A DNA stretch of 64,000 nucleotides, from NCBI GenBank assembly GCA_950022295.1, contig OX465597.1, positions 261,331,016 to 261,395,015 on the forward strand, read 5' to 3'. Shown here one piece after another: positions 47,383 through 56,743 of this stretch (its first letter is position 1; each line of letters begins with the position of its first letter). The position numbers were made by a program, and so were the translations under genes. This stretch comes from Bromus sterilis. Taxonomy: Eukaryota > Streptophyta > Magnoliopsida > Poales > Poaceae. A model generated the notes under the pieces. It worked only from the letters and a program-made list of their open reading frames with translations, made no database searches and had not been told where the DNA came from.

Positions 47383-49404
47383 CCTCTCTTGACATTATTA
47401 TCATTCCTTAACCGTTCGCTATGCACTGGCGCTTCAGGAGGCCTGCGTTGGATATGCTCAAACCATCTTAGACGATGTTGGACAAATTTCTCTTCAATTG
47501 GTGCTACCCCGGTTCTATCATGTATATCATCATACCAGACCGATCCTTCCTTGTGTAACCAGATATCCACCTCAACATGTGCATCTCTGCTACACCTAGC
47601 TGTTGGACATACCGTCTTTTAGTTGGCCAACATTCAGCACCATACAACATCGCATGTTGAATCACTGTTCTATAGAACCTGGCTGTTAGCTTTTGTGTCA
47701 CTCTTTTAACAGAGAACGCTAGAAGCTTGGCGCCACTTCACCCGTTCAGCTTTGGTTCAATGGCTCACATCTTCATCAATATCACCATCCTTTTGCAGCA
47801 TTTAACCCAAATATCGAAAGGTGTCCTTCTGAGGTACCACCTACCCATCATGGCTAACTTTCTCCTCTTCCTCGTACCTAGTAGTACTGAGAACGCACCT
47901 CATGTACTCAATTTTAGTTGTACTAAGCCTAAAACCTTTTGATTCTAAAGTTTGTCTCCACAACTCTTAACTTTCTATTGACCCCCGTCCAACTATCATC
48001 GACTAGCATGACATCATCCACAAATAGCATACACCATGGGATGTCTCCTTGTTTATCTCTTGTGACCTCATCCATCACCAAAAAAATATAAGGGCTCAAA
48101 GCTGATCCTTGATGCAGTCCCAATTTAACTCGGAACTCATCAATGTCGTTGTCGCTTGTTCGCACACTTGTCACAACATTGTCATACATGTCCTTGGTGA
48201 GGGTAATGTACTTTGTTGGGACTTTGTGTTTCTCCAACGCACGCCACATGACGTTTCACGGTATCTTATCGTAGGCTTTCTCCAAGTCAATGAACACCAT
48301 ATACAAGTCCTTCTTTTGCTCCATGTATCTCTCCATAAGTTGTTGTACCAAGAAAATGTCTTCCATGGTCGATCTCCCAGGCATGAAACCAAACTAATTT
48401 TTGGTCACGCTTGTCATTTTTCTTAAGCGGTGCTCAATGACTCTCCCATATTTTCATTGTATGGCTCATCAGCTTAATTTCATGGTAATTCAAGCATGTT
48501 ATGTCAATTAAATTTGTGATGCCAAATACATTTGTGTCTACAAATTTATACTCTCTTAAAATCTTTTACATAGATTTTGCTTGTGCTTAAGGATTTTTCA
48601 AAAAAATGTTGTGTGGTCAATTCATCATTCAGCTTGAACGTAGTTTTGCCACTCTCATCAGCTTAATTTCATGGTAATTCAAGCATGTTATGTCAATTAA
48701 ATTTGTGATGCCAAATACATTTGTGTCTACAAATTTATACTCTCTTAAAATCTTTTACATAGATTTTGCTTGTGCTTAAGGATTTTTCAAAAAAATGTTG
48801 TGTGGTCAATTCATCATTCAGCTTGAACGTAGTTTTGCCACTCTCATCGCCCCTATGTCCTATTATGGCCTTCTTAGTTCATCTCAGTGCAACTGTGCAG
48901 CTTGTGCAACTGATTTCATTTCTGAAGCATTCATTTAACTGCATACCATGTAAGCTATCTGTATTTTGGAGTGTTCATGTTTAAATGTCTTCCAACTTCT
49001 AGTTGTGAAATTATAAATAGATGATCACATCACATGATCATAGGGTGTTGCATTCTCTTTTGGAAGGGATGCATTTTATAAGGGCTGCAATTTTAGGTCC
49101 TTAGGGTTTGTATCATGTCATAGGACTTTTGTATCAATTGATGACCTGGCTGTGTTGCACAATCCAGTCATTATTTTTGAAAATACATTGGTAGGTACTG
49201 CTAATGATTGTTTCCCCTCATTTTGTACTATGTAGGGTTGTGAAATCAGCTGGTCCGAAAGGTCATATACTTAACTTGGGCCATGGTGTTCTTCAAAAAA
49301 CACCGGAAGAAGCTGTAGCACATTTCTTTGATGTCACAAGGAGCTTGAGATATGACACCCTTTTCCAGGGTCATGTTACTGAAGAATTGCAACCTGTTGC
49401 TTGA
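43309..49404 (+). CDS. UROD: Uroporphyrinogen decarboxylase, plastid form (nuclear gene)
   Basis: The enzyme removes four carboxyl groups from uroporphyrinogen III to give coproporphyrinogen III, in the plastid pathway to heme and chlorophyll. Proposed exons: 43309-43441, 43509-43897, 45950-46234, 46853-47088 and 49236-49404, total 1212 nt, 403 residues. All introns are GT-AG. The Ser/Thr/Ala-rich, acid-poor N-terminus ([17 protein letters not shown]) suits a transit peptide. Both family signatures are present: [12 protein letters not shown] from 43562 and [17 protein letters not shown] at the start of exon 3. Residues matching human Arg37, Asp86 (FSDIL), Tyr164 (ATYVVEGG), Ser219 (FDSWGGQ) and His339 (NLGHG) are all kept. 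The protein runs without gaps to the end TEELQPVA. Without the first, 67-nt intron the transit peptide is out of frame with the enzyme; that intron is inferred. I see no TATA box or AATAAA signal. Confidence 0.9.
43442..43508 (+). other. Putative 67-nt first intron of the decarboxylase gene
   Basis: A donor G|GTAAAAC at 43442 and an acceptor ATCGCCAG|AA ending at 43508 bound 67 nt containing a pyrimidine tract (CTCTCCCTCCC) and branch-like CTTAATCTGAC about 20 nt from the acceptor. Its removal restores one frame, reading [19 protein letters not shown] across the junction, and makes the full coding length a multiple of three. The unspliced enzyme frame meets a TGA near 43486. The alternative is a one-base indel between 43486 and 43500 or a sequence error. 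A 67-nt intron is near the lower limit for plants. Confidence 0.55.
44941..45167 (+). repeat. 69-bp tandem repeat in intron 1
   Basis: About three copies; GCCATGGTGTATAAAATGAA recurs at 45001, 45070 and 45139, exactly 69 bp apart. Each unit also holds CATAGTGTGTGTAATACAAT. Because 69 is divisible by three, a repeated frame appears on the minus strand; it is not a gene. Confidence 0.85.
45430..45500 (-). other. tRNA-like sequence with Pol III A and B boxes (tRNA pseudogene or SINE head)
   Basis: On the minus strand TAGCAAAGTGG fits the A box and GGTTTGAATCC the B box. The B box lies in a canonical T-arm: stem CTGGG/CCCAG with loop TTTGAAT. The 3' acceptor strand GCTCTCCC has no partner on the 5' side, so it is not a working tRNA. 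A T-rich stretch follows. Confidence 0.45.
46235..46852 (+). other. Second large intron of the decarboxylase gene
   Basis: 618 nt, donor AAACAG|GTACAT, acceptor CATTGGCAG|ATTGTGG, phase 0. Ordinary AT-rich intron sequence; no insertion recognised. Confidence 0.92.
47347..48456 (-). mobile_element. LINE (non-LTR retrotransposon) 3' fragment, antisense in intron 3
   Basis: Minus-strand pieces carry LINE reverse transcriptase motifs: [36 protein letters not shown] and [11 protein letters not shown] (FADD-type box with Val for Ala). After them comes the C-terminal region [20 protein letters not shown] and [20 protein letters not shown]. Frameshifts and stops separate the pieces. The left end is a (CAA)12 run at 47347-47382, i.e. 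a (TTG)n tail on the element strand, which marks the 3' end. The 5' part (endonuclease) is absent, as expected from incomplete reverse transcription. Confidence 0.85.
48465..48842 (+). repeat. Exact 189-bp tandem duplication in intron 3
   Basis: 48465-48653 and 48654-48842 appear identical by eye. CTCATC is present at the start of each copy and after the second, a 6-bp microhomology at the junctions. The lack of differences means it is recent, or an assembly artefact. Confidence 0.9.
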
Positions 49405-49722
49405 TGATGGTCAATAGCTTTGCCATATTTATTTTTTTGGCCTTGTTGTTATCAGCTCAGCACCTTCTACATTATTAGAGTCATTCCCTTTTGCTGGAAC
49501 TGTTCTTTGTAGAGACACCATGGCCAAATCAATTCAATTTTGTTCATTATGTATCTCTGAAATTTATTCATTCATCTACTCAGTAAAGAAAAGGTGCGCC
49601 TCCTGCTTTTAGAAGGAAGCTGGAGTTTATTCAAGTGGGTCGTTCAACCCTTTCTGTTTTAGTTCCTTGCATTGGTTATCATTCCAGTTTAGAAAGAACA
49701 TGTTGCAGGTATTGTAAGTTTA
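49405..49722 (+). other. Probable 3' untranslated region of the decarboxylase gene
   Basis: T-rich sequence after the TGA at 49402-49404. No AATAAA seen. The transcript may end before the MITE at 49725. Confidence 0.5.
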
Positions 49723-49724
49723 TA

Positions 49725-50026
49725 CTCCCTCCATACCGGTGCATTAGTCATATTAGGTTGTGCACTGCGACCAAGGTGGAAGAGAAAACAAGAAAACTTA
49801 ATGCTTATTTGCTAATTAATACCATCGCATGCAATGAATTGACTACTGCATGTTGTGCTAGGTTATTTAAAGTCATTGGAAACATACGCTCCCCACGTTT
49901 CTTATTGGTTGAATCCTTTATTTATGTCAAAAAACAAAGAACGAGGTGGAAGTTAATGCTACGCGCCTAGGTGTTTTGGCAATATTTGGTTTTCGTAATG
50001 TGCCTAATGCACCGGTATGGAGGGAG
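49725..50026. mobile_element. Stowaway-like (Mariner) MITE
   Basis: 302 bp with terminal inverted repeats beginning CTCCCTCCATACCGGTGCAT, at least 22 bp perfect, flanked by TA duplications (49723-49724 and 50027-50028). The CTCCCTCC start and TA target are typical of Stowaway elements of grasses. It sits about 320 bp past the decarboxylase stop codon. No transposase is encoded. Confidence 0.92.
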
Positions 50027-50028
50027 TA

Positions 50029-51130
50029 CTTTGTTTCCTTTTCCGTATGTTAATGAGCAATTGAGCATCATGTTGTAGGTGCCATGACCTGGTATGGTAC
50101 CAATATTTTAGGAACCAGTTGGGTGCCATAACCTACCAGGCCACAGTGCTCTAAATTGAATCAGTGCCTAGACCCAGCTTGGATAGTATTTGATGCAGTG
50201 GGAGGTTAGCCCCTGTACTGACCTACTGCCTTTTTGGTTTCAACATACTAGATGATCCGTTGCGGCAAATGCCGCACGAAAGAAAGGACGGTGTTACAGA
50301 TTTGGTAGCTAATTTGCTTTTGATTTGAAATAATCTTGGATTGTCATATAAGAATTTAGGTTCAACAAAGAACATCACATATATCAGATGGAAGGTGCAT
50401 GAAAGCACCTTCTTTGTATTGAATCATTGATATTTGAATTTTGTTATTTGAAGAAAGGGACCCTATTGGCACCTTGGGTGTACTTTATTTTCTCAAGGCT
50501 GTTGGTTTTTCTCTACGAATGTATAGCATCCTTTATGTTAAATCATTGTTTCGTTTTTGCCATTTCATGAGTTATGCCCCAGTTTGCCTATATTGGCTAA
50601 CAACTTTTCCTTTGTTTGAGAGTGTGCTTACCCTTTTATTAATGAATGTAAAGTGAGGTGAACTAAATCAAATGGCTAGAATCTTATAAAAAAAGCAAAG
50701 ACATAGAAAGTGTAGGGTTGATTGGGCCATTTTCCATGGATAGTCGATGCCAATGGGTCAACCTATACTATCTATAAGGCCATAGAGACATTGATGTAGA
50801 AATAGAGAAAGGGGCCATCTAGAAGGGGTGCACGGGAGCGGTGAAGTAGGACATCGCTGGTGGTGCCCACAAGATTTTCCAGGGTAACCCGCTGAAGAAA
50901 TTTACCCCTTTACACACTTCATGTCATTTTTCTGCGTTTTTTGTTGCTTAGCATGTTTGTTGTTGCTGCTGGTCATATATGCTGCCTACTGCAATCGCAT
51001 TGGTGTATCAATGCATTTCTAGGGTTAACCTGAGGCTGTATTTTCTTAGGAATATGGCAACGGTCTGGATCTCTCGGAAAGTCATCCTTGTGAAATTTGC
51101 AAGAGGGCTTGGATGCTTGGTTGTGGGATA
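50029..51130. other. Intergenic stretch without recognised genes
   Basis: About 1.1 kb of mostly AT-rich sequence. A small palindrome TGCGGCAAATGCCGCA at about 50264-50279 follows ACTAGATGATCCGT and may be the end of a decayed DNA transposon. Short open frames have no support. Confidence 0.5.
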
Positions 51131-51707
51131 TGTTGGGAAACGTAGTAGAAAATAAAAAATTCCCAGCCTACAAATCAAGAACCCAACATTATCCATGAAG
51201 ATGCATACAAGGTTTTAGATCAGTCTCACCACATGGTGCAACATGAGGTGAGTTGGTGAAGATCGTTGGTGCAGACCCCCATAACTACGTATTTCAATGA
51301 CCTCTCAACCGCGAGGATTTCGTTCCCGCTATCATGTCCCGCGAACAAGTCCCACAAGCAAGTCACTCGAAGAAGGATCAAAGGTATGATCCCTCTATTA
51401 GTATCCACATGCACCGATGAAGTAGTCCAGCAGCGCTCCGCCGTCCAGAGAATAACGCCACCGAGAAAACTAGAGGAAGAAATATCTTACGGATTTCGAC
51501 CTAGAGCGAATGTAGAACGAGGTTTATATGTGGAGGAGTAACGAGGAAGCAGAGGGGTACGAGAGGCAAGGGGCAAGGTGTGTTGCACCACCTCCCCTTG
51601 GCCATCTATATATAGGTGGGCAGGAGGCCCTAGGCCGGCGCACCAGGGGTTGGAGTCCTCCCAGAACTCCTTCCTTGGGGAGGAAACTTTCCCCTAGGAC
51701 TCCTTCC
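51131..51707 (-). repeat. Copia-like LTR remnant
   Basis: Read on the minus strand, a CTATATATAG TATA box (near 51605) is followed by a leader and ends TACTACGTTTCCCAACA at 51131, an ending common to Triticeae copia LTRs. No primer site follows, so it is a solo LTR or fragment. It is cut at 51707 by the TIR element, and the poly-G region after 54330 may be its continuation. Confidence 0.5.
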
Positions 51708-51735
51708 TAAGGCTTTGTTCGGCTGTAGGGTATTG

Positions 51736-51808
51736 GTTCCACTAGTGGAACTAATCCCTGTAGGGATTGGGTGATCACCCTGTGACACAGTATGACCCCC
51801 GTGGGGGT
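51736..51808. repeat. Cluster of five adjacent palindromes/hairpins
   Basis: In order: GTTCCACTAGTGGAAC (51736-51751, perfect), AATCCC-TGTA-GGGATT (51753-51768), GGGTGATCACCC (51769-51780, perfect), CTGTG-A-CACAG (51780-51790) and ACCCCC-GT-GGGGGT (51795-51808). They are almost end to end, just inside the left TIR. Confidence 0.85.
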
Positions 51809-52066
51809 TGAATCCCTGCCACTTTCCATTCGGTTAAACCCTGTGTCGTGTTTTCTCTGGTAAATCAAATTTAACTCGTAAAAGGCATCTACTATCTTTT
51901 GCCAACTATTAATGTACAAAAATATGACAGGCACATAGAGCAGTAAGATAAGCACATATAGAGAACAATAATGCAAGTTATTTTAGTTCTAACTTTATTC
52001 CATTAGAACAACAGGGTAGAGAGCCACAATGCTTAGTACAACAAATAATGCTCAATAATATTTTGA

Positions 52067-52370
52067 TCAGCCGGTGTTTCACATGCCGGCGACGACGCCG
52101 TTGATGGTGATGAGCAGGACATCACGGAGCTGCGGATCAGCCGACAGTTTGGTGTGCCCTCTCATCATCAGCACACAACTCTCCGCCCTGGCCAGCTTCC
52201 TTCACAGCACCTCCCCGAGCGCGCGCCGCTCCAGGGTCGCGCTCCAGCAACGGCACGAGCACATCGTCGTAGTGCTTGGCCATGGGGGGGCCGGCCTTGG
52301 CCACCAACATATCGATCAGGCGACGGTGAAGTGGAAGAAGGGCCACTCCTCGTACATGGCCGGAGTTCAT
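52067..52370 (-). pseudogene. Phosphoenolpyruvate carboxylase C-terminal fragment
   Basis: On the minus strand the sequence reads MYEEWPFFHFTV, then LIDMLVAKAG..MAKHYDDVLV, then ALGEVL, AESCVLMMRGHTKLSADP and DVLLITINGVVAGM, and ends with stop-NTG-stop at 52067. These are the conserved last parts of phosphoenolpyruvate carboxylase, which ends ..AAGM.NTG; the ITING form and HYDDVLV suggest the bacterial-type plant paralogue (inference). Frameshifts after FHFTV and near DVLVP, in-frame stops, and a deletion between SADPQLRD and DVLL remove function. It lies inside the TIR element, suggesting capture. Confidence 0.8.
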
Positions 52371-54327
52371 TCGTGCAACCCTTGTTGAGTGTGTAGCAAG
52401 CTGGGAAGAAGATCTTACTGGCGTGAAACGTTGGGAATGGACACCGGAGTAGGCTGCTCTGGCAGCCGAGCTCACAAATGTTTCTTCACACTTCACATAT
52501 GTTTCTTGGTATGTCTCAGATCCTACAAAAAACTCAAAAATCAAAATTCATAGCAAAATCTCAAGAAAAATGACACTGGTTGAAGATCGCCTAGTTACAA
52601 TCCCAAGAAAACAGACATGGGAAGGAGAAGGAAGGATCTTACACCTGACGGCATAGTTAACAAGATAGAGAGCAACAATACACCAGCTCCTGGACTTCAC
52701 TGTCAGCAAATCGTACATTGCCTCCATAGTGGTTTATGCCAAGCTCTGGTAGATGACTGGCGGAACAACAATGACAAGTCAGTCTAGTCTGTGACAGTAC
52801 GTTCAGAGATATGCAATCTTACCACTCACATTTTAACTTGATAGAGAGAACATGGTCTCTCTTTGATCACAAGATGAGCTAGGGAATAGCTTAGCAAACC
52901 TTCCAGAAAGGAAAGATGAGCTATATTTTCAGAAGTTAAATGACTCAAAATCTGAAAGGAAACACAATCAAGAGGCAGAATAGACTTAGGAGTTCCAAAA
53001 TAAGCATACTAGTCAAATCAAACATCCTTCCAAATTGCTTGCCGTTTACAAACCAAGCCACAGAAAAATCAAGTCAGGTGTGCCCTGGAACTTCATGAAA
53101 ACATGCAGCATAACATTGCAGAGTGTTGAGAAGCTACTACAGTTACCCATGATTGCATATACTTGCATCCCCTACCCTACAAGGGGTTGCAACAATCTAC
53201 AAAAACTGAAACTAGCAAAGAAAAGGCTTGACATCAAACTGACAGAAGTGTAAATCTTGAGCTAAATTCATAAACCTTGTTGATACTTACCCACGCCTCC
53301 ATCTCACCTAGACATGATTTGTAGACGCAAACAAGACATGTGCCTATGCATTTACAATTTCTCAGAAAGGGATAGAAATAAGTCAACAAATAGTTAAACT
53401 TAACACCCTCAGATTTAAAATATGAGCTACACTTGATTGAAGAAATGTAGAGTGTGCATTAGGATATCAATAACAACAATGTTAAGTGAAATATCGAATA
53501 ATAATCTAGGTCATTTCCTATAAATCAAAGGGAAGAACGCTATACATACAATTTTGTTAGGATATCAAACAATATAGCACCATGGAGCAATGTCCCTGGA
53601 ACACAAGGTCGTTCCAAATTGCATGAGAAAAACAACAACTCTCGGGTCAGAAAGACGACTCACAACGCGGTTGCTTTTGCATCATCATTGCAGCAACTTA
53701 CTGGATTCCATATCACCAATTCCTCAAATCAAGAACCCTAAAATCCATGAACGCTAGAAATTAAGAGGATGTGAGGCGAATCAAGAAGAGGATGAAGGGA
53801 AAGAAGGGATTACCAATCCATCGCCAGAGGAGAAGGACGGCGGCGATAGGGCCGTTCCGATTACCACAACGCTCGCGCTGCCGCTGCTCCGGGTTGTCGT
53901 CAGGCTCGTGCCGCTACAGTTGGATGCGGTGTGGATGGTTGGACATGGGAGAGGGAGGGGGAGGGAAGCGCGTCCCCGCCGTTTCCTCCGATAGCGATGC
54001 CGCGGTCTCTCCATCTTCGCCTCTCAGGCCTGCCGCCTCTGCCTCTACCGCAGCCGTCGCCGCCACCAAGAATCGAGAGAGGGGTCAGAGGAAAGGGCGT
54101 AACGTTTCAGACGAGGGGGTTGGTTCCACGCGGAGGGGGGAGAGGGTTGGTTCCCGGTGATTCCCACGTGGTTTGGAAGGGATTTGGGAGGGATTTAATC
54201 TCGGCAGGGGTTAACCGAAGAAATGTATAGGATGGACCTGGATTGAACCCCTGTCGGGCGAAATCCACGCGGATTTGGAGGGATTGGGCTCAAAACCTGG
54301 CGCGGCTGGGTGTAAACGAACAAAGCC
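52371..54327. other. Rest of the TIR element, no recognised gene
   Basis: 52400-53760 is AT-rich and intron-like on either strand. 53780-54200 is GC-rich and open in both directions; on the minus strand an ATG at 54012-54014 opens 77 codons of basic, Ser-rich sequence followed by a GT donor-like GGATTG|GTAATC, which could be a captured first exon. No domain recognised. Confidence 0.4.
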
Positions 54328-54332
54328 TAAAA

Positions 54333-54351
54333 GGGGGGGGGGGGGGGGGGG
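54333..54351 (+). repeat. Run of 19 G
   Basis: An uninterrupted G homopolymer directly after the right TAA duplication of the TIR element; its length is prone to sequencing error. Confidence 0.9.
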
Positions 54352-54545
54352 TCTTTCCCACTTTGGGAATCCTAGCCCTAGGGCCCAAATTTCGGTCAAC
54401 CCCTATGGAGAAACTTGCCCCCCCAAGGCAAAGGAGGACAAGGTGCATATGGTAATGTCGGGGGGATGATCCCTGATATGCCAAAGTCCCCAATTTTATG
54501 AAATAGAAGCGAAAGAAGCAAACCAGGAAGAAGGAAAAAAGATTG

Positions 54546-54690
54546 CAGACTACTCCTGACAGATTGCAAACTGCGCCTGGACGACTACACACTGCTCTAG
54601 GCCTACTGCAGACTGCAGAATGCTACTGGAAGACTGCAGACTGCTCCTGGCCGACTACAGACTGCTCTTGGCAGACTGCAGAGTACTGAT
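54546..54690 (+). repeat. 21-bp minisatellite
   Basis: Seven degenerate units of CAGACTGCTCCTGGCCGACTA type start at 54546, 54567, 54588, 54609, 54637, 54658 and 54679. All steps are 21 bp except one of 28. It ends about 50 bp before the RLG-D LTR. Confidence 0.88.
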
Positions 54691-54741
54691 ACACGAGATA
54701 GCTTCTTGTCCCTCGTTGGTTACGCCAAGTGGAAGGTGAGA

Positions 54742-55193
54742 TGTAGTGACGGGGATGTACCCCGGCAAATCCCATGGTCAGGGACCCTGGGTTAATCATG
54801 AGAGGCACAGGTTGGACGATAGCTCGTCGGCTAACAGGAGGAGACGTTCCTGCTCGATATTATTGCTTGGAGATGGCGATTACAGGAAGGCCAACGCTAG
54901 TGCGCACAAGTCTAGGGTTACAGATGGCGTATTGGTTGATCTTGACGTCTCCCCTCCTGGCCTTTATATAGCCGTCCAGGTCTCGGGGAGCCCGTCTCAG
55001 ATTACAGATAATATTTCCTAACCCTAAGCTTGTCCCGTACGACAGGTTTTCACCTTCCTTATGAGTCGCAGACTCCTACGTTGGTGCCACTAGTGGGCCA
55101 AGGCTGGGTCCAGGCGGCATCCTTGTAGGCCTTCTGCCTTCGGGTACACCGGGTAGGCCCATCCATAGGAGTCGTGGGGTCACCCCCTCGTCA
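54742..55193 (-). repeat. 3' LTR of RLG-D (probable limits)
   Basis: On the plus strand TGTAGTGACGGGG at 54742 and CACCCCCTCGTCA ending at 55193 give 452 bp with TG..CA ends; a purine tract lies next to it at 55194. It contains a CTTTATATAGCC TATA-like motif near 54962 readable on both strands. The partner LTR is outside the window, so limits are inferred. Confidence 0.65.
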
Positions 55194-55205
55194 GTAGCCC
55201 CCGAG
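55194..55205 (-). other. Polypurine tract of RLG-D
   Basis: CTCGGGGGCTAC on the minus strand, directly before the 3' LTR. Confidence 0.7.
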
Positions 55206-55869
55206 TGCCTGGGGGACTCGAAGAGTCGCGCAGGGACTCGAGTCCATTCTTGCGTCGTTTCGATGTATGCACGGTTCAACCGCGGGTCGCTGGCAGTCTA
55301 GGGCCATGACAAAACCTGTTTCGAGGGATTGCTAAGCTGAAAGGGCCCAAGGAGTCGACTGGTCGAGCCTTGGTGAATTGCGCTAGTGGAAAAAACCACA
55401 GTAACCCAATCAAACTCACGTCCCTCGACATGAGCTTGGAACACTGGTGTCGAGCAAAAGTCATGCCGCTGCAGGTCTTACAGTGATCAATTGCCGCCAG
55501 TAAAATTCGTAGCATAGGCGCGTCCTCCCGGATTTTTCTATCATGCAAGCGCATGGAAAATATTGGGAGTGAAATCGCTCTGCGGCAAGTCCCAGCCCGG
55601 CCGATCTGCGCAGCGGGGTCTTACCTACACGCTAAGCTTGCGTGGCATCTGGGCACAGTGTATCGTGTTCCAGGAATATGTATTTTATTGAGGCGCGGAG
55701 CCTAGTTGATGATGCACCCACTTGGAATAAACAATCAAGTGAGTTGTTTTAGCGGTCACTCGCGGAGCTTTGTCGAGTGCTCGGGCGAGGATTAATGTAG
55801 AGGAGTACTGGCTCGGGAGGTCGTCGAGTGCTCGGGTACTCAGATTTTTGCGAGTATTGCCTTCGCTCT

Positions 55870-56290
55870 CGGGGTAAGGGAGCACCCAATACTCTTGGGT
55901 CCGTACGATCTGGCGAGTGCAGGTCTGCTTATCTTGTGTCGTGGTGAGGGAGCACCCATAACTCTCATGGGTGCGAGTAATCACTCGAGCACGTCTTTTT
56001 CCTTTCCTGTCGAGTGAGGGAGCACCCGAAACTCTTATGGGTGCGAGTAGTCACTCGAGCACGTCTTTTATTTAGGTGAGGGAGCACCCGGAACTCTCAT
56101 GGGTGCGAGTAATCACTCGAGAACGTCTCTTCTTTTCCTTTTGGGTGATAAAGTACCCGAGCGCATTTTCTCTTTCGAGTGAGGGAGCACTCAGGACTCT
56201 GTGAGTGCGAGTGACCACTCGAGAACATAATTACTCTTTAGGTGAGGGAGCACCCGAAACTCTAGTGGAGACGCTCCCGATGGGAGTTAA
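55870..56290 (+). repeat. Tandem array A in the RLG-D 3' region
   Basis: About seven units of 62-70 bp (one short, 34 bp). GTGAGGGAGCACCC or a variant starts at 55876, 55944, 56014, 56076, 56145, 56179 and 56242, and CACTCGAGCACGTCT closes most units. The flank 55206-55870 is spacer without a gene. Confidence 0.85.
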
Positions 56291-56664
56291 ATATATTTGA
56301 AAAATGTAATTGAGTCAGTAAAAACGGTGCTTGCAGGCTGCATTTTTCTTTTTGCGCTGCCATTTTAATTTACCTCTTCTTGGTAAGGATAACGATCTCC
56401 TTGCTGGAGGACCGTCAAAGGTGCTCTGTCTGCGAACCGTCAAGTCTTCATGACCGGTTATAATGATGGCTTTTGGTGGCGTGCTGCAGCCACCTGTTGA
56501 GTTACTGATGCGCGCATTGAAGACGCGCGAGATTTGACACGTCCAGCGTACTGTGCCTCCCGTGTGAAGGCATCTTTGTCTCAGATTTCGAATCTCCTGG
56601 CGCGCTTGGTCTTTGAATTAATTGCTGCCGTCATCTGGGCTTCTGCGTGCTCTTGGGTTTGTGC

Positions 56665-56672
56665 TATAAATA
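56665..56672 (+). promoter_or_regulatory. TATA box of the antisense B3 reading frame
   Basis: GTGCTATAAATAGACCC, a consensus plant TATA box. It lies 79 bp before the ATG at 56744, with a CT-rich leader (TCTTGCTCATCTTTCTCTTC) between. It points away from, and is opposite to, the pol genes of RLG-D. Confidence 0.75.
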
Positions 56673-56743
56673 GACCCTTCTTCTTCGTCTAGCAGCAGTG
56701 TTCGACCTCTTCTCATCTTGCTCATCTTTCTCTTCCTCCTCTC

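Larger units (their letters stand above)
47089..49235 (+). other. Third large intron of the decarboxylase gene
   Basis: 2147 nt, donor CATAG|GTTAGT, acceptor CTATGTAG|GGTTGTG, phase 2. It holds a 1.1-kb LINE fragment on the opposite strand and an exact 189-bp tandem duplication, which explain most of its size. Confidence 0.92.
51711..54327. mobile_element. TIR DNA transposon (PIF/Harbinger-like) carrying a gene fragment
   Basis: The left end GGCTTTGTTCGGCT and the right end CGAACAAAGCC are inverted copies over 11 bp, each bordered by TAA (51708-51710 and 54328-54330), the 3-bp duplication typical of PIF/Harbinger. Length is 2617 bp. No transposase is seen. Inside are a hairpin cluster, a phosphoenolpyruvate carboxylase fragment on the minus strand and a GC-rich block near the right end. 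A non-autonomous element that captured host sequence is the best reading; the short TIRs leave doubt. Confidence 0.55.

Noticed and set aside
47335..47622. Reading frame with a poly-glutamine start
   Set aside because: The glutamines come from the (CAA)n tail of the antisense LINE fragment.
53771..54230. 129- and 99-codon plus-strand frames near the right end of the TIR element
   Set aside because: GC-driven, open in both directions and without domains.
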